DNA from: Cheiracanthium punctorium
Lineage: Eukaryota; Arthropoda; Arachnida; Araneae; Cheiracanthiidae
DNA length: 64,000 bases
Reading direction: 5' to 3'
NCBI GenBank assembly: GCA_038373885.1
Contig: JAWZYV010001829.1
Coordinates: forward strand, 434,001-498,000
Numbering within the stretch: position 1 is the stretch's first letter; the number at the start of each line of letters is the position of its first letter. Shown one piece after another: positions 60,391 through 64,000 of the stretch. Below the pieces are notes generated by a model. The model was not told where the DNA came from. It ran no database searches and saw only the letters and a list, made by a program, of their open reading frames with translations. Made by a program: the position numbers and the translations under genes.

Positions 60391-62120
60391 CCTATAAGGG
60401 GTGTGAGAGTTTTGAGGTTTGAAGATACTCGGATATCTCCTACCTGCAATTAATATTGCCTAAAAAGTCATTTATTTAGCAACTGTTGTATAACTTTTTA
60501 AAGGATTTAAAAAAATGATTTTATAATGTAAAGGGTATAGATTCAAAATTCACACTCTCCACTTTTCAAGTTCTTAGGAAATTTTTAAAAACATGATATA
60601 ATGCTGCAATTTTTGTGTGTGAGATATTTGTTCCCATAAGAACTACTTGCACATACTTGACTTTTTTATTAAGTCCTTAATTTGTAATAGTTCTAGTAAA
60701 GCTGGAATTTTAAATTTAAATACGGAAAGTGAGTTTTGCAGCAAACTGTACGCTAGTTATAAACTAAAATAGTTATGAATAAATAAATAAATATCTGAAC
60801 ATTAGTTTTCATTACATTATTTTAGAAGGTAGTAAGCAACAAAAGTCAACTTGCAAAAAATATTTATTTAAAAGGTTTCTTGATTATTCTTTAAAAACAT
60901 CAACATATGTAAAGAAAAATAATCACATGATTCTTTGCAAGCCTGTATGATTGGTTTAATTTGGAGAGCGTGTGTTTTTCTGCAAATCAGTTGTTGGATA
61001 GTGTGAACAATGCATCAAAATGAGATTTCAGCTTTTTTTTTTTTTTTTTTTTTTTTTCCAGTCTTAATGTAGTCATTATGTTCCAAATCCCTATTACAGT
61101 TCGATTCGCCTTAAAAATGTGAACATAGTAATATTAATAACTCGGTACATTAAAAAGTTGTTGATGTGACTTTTGGATCTACATTCTTCATATGCTCAAC
61201 TGAACCTCGTTAAGATGAAAAGGTTTGACATGAAATTTCTCATGATTAAATTAAGACAAATGAGACAGTCTTAAGACAAATGAAAACAGTCCCGATTCAC
61301 ATCTTGCCTTTTACTGAAGGTTAAGCTGGATTTTGGTTAATACGAAAATATTTTTGTTACCCTATGACTTCATCTTAACAAGGTCCAACGTTATTAGTTG
61401 TATGCCTTTCTTAAGATTTTTTAAAGAACATTTAATGAGCAATTTTTTAAAAATTACTTTTCTATGTTCCAAAACAAGAATTTTCTCATGATCATGAAAA
61501 TAGCAAAAGCTTATCTTCTACATATTGGAAAAGCTTAGAGCTTTTTTTTTTTTTATAATTTCATAGTTTAATGTGCAATCAGCATTTAAAATAAATTTTG
61601 TGTATAAGGAATGAAATTTGAAGCATTACTTGTAATATTAAAGAACCAAGAATTCTTGTATGTTTAAAAATGCTAGTAATTCAGAATAATCGTCATTTGT
61701 GCCAAAGATACTTGCCACCGAATATAAATAAAAGGTTGTGAATGAATTCTTTTCTTATTTTCAATGACCAACTGTTGATAATATAAGCTTTTAAGGTTTG
61801 TTAATTCTCTTTATCTTTGGAGAATGCTTCAAAAATTATCTTAAAAATTCTTTACTCTTGATAAAGTTTTATCGAGTAAAACTACCCTGATTGATTTTAA
61901 TGGAAGTCCATGTACCTTTCTAAGCTAAGTCAGATTGCGATTTTATCTAATGTAAAAATATATTTGTTTTTCTAGTTGTTTTATACACGTCTATACATTG
62001 CAATATTGTTTTATATTATGTGATTTTATTATTTATTGTTGTTTGGTTATATAAATGGCACTTTATTAGAACTTCTTTTTCACTGGTATTTTTGGGGAAA
62101 TAAAGCTTCTTTTATCTCAT

Positions 62121-64000
62121 GCAGTCTCTTGTGTTATTTGATATTCAACTCTTAAAGAATGCTTTGTTTTGTAATTTATTGCATGATAAAATAAAATTTC
62201 TAAAGATTAACCGTTTCCACCCAGTGTCCCATATTTAGGACAACCAAATGTTTACACTTTTACCTTTGGTTGCAAAAATTCATAAGTATTATTTAATTTT
62301 CCTATCTTCATTTAATGATCAATAAAAATTATTTCTACAAAATGTTTAACCCCCTTAAAGATTGTATTATTTTCAAGAAAAGGGTCATAAAAGTACCTAG
62401 TTTTTTATGAAAAAAATGTGTGTGGTGAGGTGGGGGTATATTGAAAAATACCTTTTTTACCGTAAAAATTTAGATGTTTCAATATTTTTTTCTATGGGGA
62501 TATATTTTAACAACATAACAGGTACTTCTAATGAAGTTTTAGGATATTTTAATAATATTAATGTGGGAAAAACTTTCTTCCCGATTCCTTATAACAGCAT
62601 AAATTATTTATATTTTTATACATATTAGTTAGTAGAGACCTCTTAAAAAAAAAAAAACTATTGCATTAAAATAAAAGAAAATTGCAATTTCTATATTATA
62701 TATTGACATTTTCTATATTGATATTGACATTCCTATTTCTTCCTTAGTTAAATATTTCTGAAAAAAAGTTATAATCAACGAAATTGATATTTTAATTAAC
62801 TTTTTACTGTAGAATTAATTTTATAGCACTGTACCATAGCCAAGAATTTTTTTTCAGAGGTGACTGAGAACTCGGATGCAATATATGTAGTTTAAAAAAA
62901 TTGATATAACATATCTTTTTTTGGAGGGGGGCATTAATGGAGCCCCTTTACTTTACCTACAAGTGTTAGCATATAAAAGCAAAAGAAAAAATAAATTCAT
63001 AAATCCAATTTGCAATCTTTGCAGTTGGAGAAACATACGTACATTAGAGAAAATATTAAATGTGACTTAGGTACGTAGCTGAACCTCAAAATTTTCAAGA
63101 ACTTTCAAATTTATCCACAAATAGGTAATCTTTTGGGGGTGGGCTACAGCCCAACGCTGTGTTGTACCAAGTAACATTTGCCATATACTGAGTGAACCTG
63201 AATTTGATAATCGTAGATGTTATTTCATTAGCTGAATAATTTGGGAGATAATCTTTTTCTGTGCATCTTTTTGCTTAAAGTACCGCAGCATCCTGCAGTG
63301 CAAATGGGTGAACGGATTGTGGCGAAATTTTGTGTATGGGCTATACACGAGGTGCGCTCACGGAATTTCGAAACTTCTTTTAGTTCAAAACATGTCCACT
63401 AGATGGCGCTATCTATGAAAAACAGCAAATTTAACAACAGAAATGGCTAATTCAATACGTATGCACAATTTTAACATTTTTTCAATAGTTTTTTAGCCTT
63501 TTTTAACTTATTTGGGTCATTTTAAAGCTGATTTCAGCATGCAAAGTGCCACCTGACAGACATTTTTTGAATTAATCTTTTTATAAAACTTACTTGAGCG
63601 TATCATGTGCACAGTCTGCATACCAAATTTGGTCGCAATCAGCTGACCCGTTTCAGTTGTAGAATGCTGTTTATAGGGGAACTTTTATTTATAACCACCC
63701 TGTATATTAAGAATACATTGAATTGAGTGACTTTTCTTTCTTTTATAGCACTAACATGATTTTTATTAAAGATATACAGGTCCTTTTGTACTACCCCCAT
63801 TTTCTCGCACCATGGGGGTGTGTGTCAAAACTTGCCCCCTCTGTTAATACAGAGGGTGTTCACACATTTTTATAATGATTTTGCAAAGATATATATAGGG
63901 ATAAATATAAAAATTTTATTCTCTAATTTGTTCAGTCTGATAGCCCTTTCTTTGAACTGTCATATTACATCTTGATTTCCAAGATAAAAGTCCTTTTCTT
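62121..64000. other. Intergenic, repeat fragments only
   Basis: A partial relative of the piggyBac-type MITE lies near 62207-62290 (CCACCCAGTGTCCCATATTTAGGAC). Near 63330-63710 is a repeat with ACTAGATGGCGCTATCTATG and the terminus-like ACCACCCTGTAT. No exon or RNA gene is recognised. Confidence 0.5.

Larger units (their letters stand above)
56536..62120 (+). other. 3' UTR and downstream DNA of the receptor gene, end undetermined
   Basis: Candidate poly-A signals AATAAA occur at 57679-57684 and 62099-62104. The latter is followed by a GT-rich stretch. Which is used cannot be decided from sequence. MITEs and a two-copy repeat lie inside. Confidence 0.45.

Overview
The window is eukaryotic: it is strongly AT-rich, has long introns with GT/AG borders, abundant MITEs, SINE-like copies and homopolymer tracts, and no operon structure. 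The only host gene I can support is the 3' part of an arthropod-type receptor pseudokinase resembling insect Wsck. This suggests an arthropod. A chelicerate such as a spider fits the intron sizes and repeat load, but that is a low-confidence inference.

Layout. Positions 1-15,600 hold no convincing host exon. This part is a graveyard of mobile DNA: a broken non-LTR gag on the minus strand (1213-2147); a hAT element with an exact 8-bp target-site duplication (2149-3011); a ~180-bp tandem array cut by two inverted-repeat insertions (8040-9450); a 2.4-kb TIR element with an exact 8-bp duplication (10270-12682) carrying a nested hAT element that itself carries a SINE; and a 75-bp minisatellite (12764-13290).

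From 15,613 to 56,535 lie sixteen plus-strand exons whose phases join without conflict into 635 codons. They encode two fibronectin type III domains, a transmembrane helix, a juxtamembrane segment that includes a 39-bp microexon, and a kinase-like domain ending at a TGA. The glycine loop, alpha-C Glu, APE and DVWSFG are kept. The VAVK lysine, the HRD aspartate (HRH) and the DFG aspartate (HFG) are all replaced, so a catalytically dead pseudokinase is predicted. The 5' exons (signal peptide and probably a WSC domain) lie upstream of the window.

The introns hold most of the remaining content. Intron 5 carries a Penelope-like retroelement (reverse transcriptase plus GIY-YIG endonuclease) in a head-to-head arrangement between 14-bp direct repeats. 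Other introns carry mariner fragments, a Helitron/PIF1 helicase remnant, a likely solo LTR, piggyBac-like MITEs, two SINE families and several hAT-type MITE families. From 56,536 to the end are the 3' UTR and repeats.

The most unusual signal is a set of hammerhead-ribozyme-like cores. Two sit in the Penelope-like element (30069-30117 minus, 33511-33557 plus, the latter damaged). A stand-alone one lies in intron 15 (55481-55528 minus). Two weaker relatives are at about 47576-47612 and 51945-51985. All share a CUGANGA box, a hairpin and GAAA, with one extra base before stem II in the clear cases.
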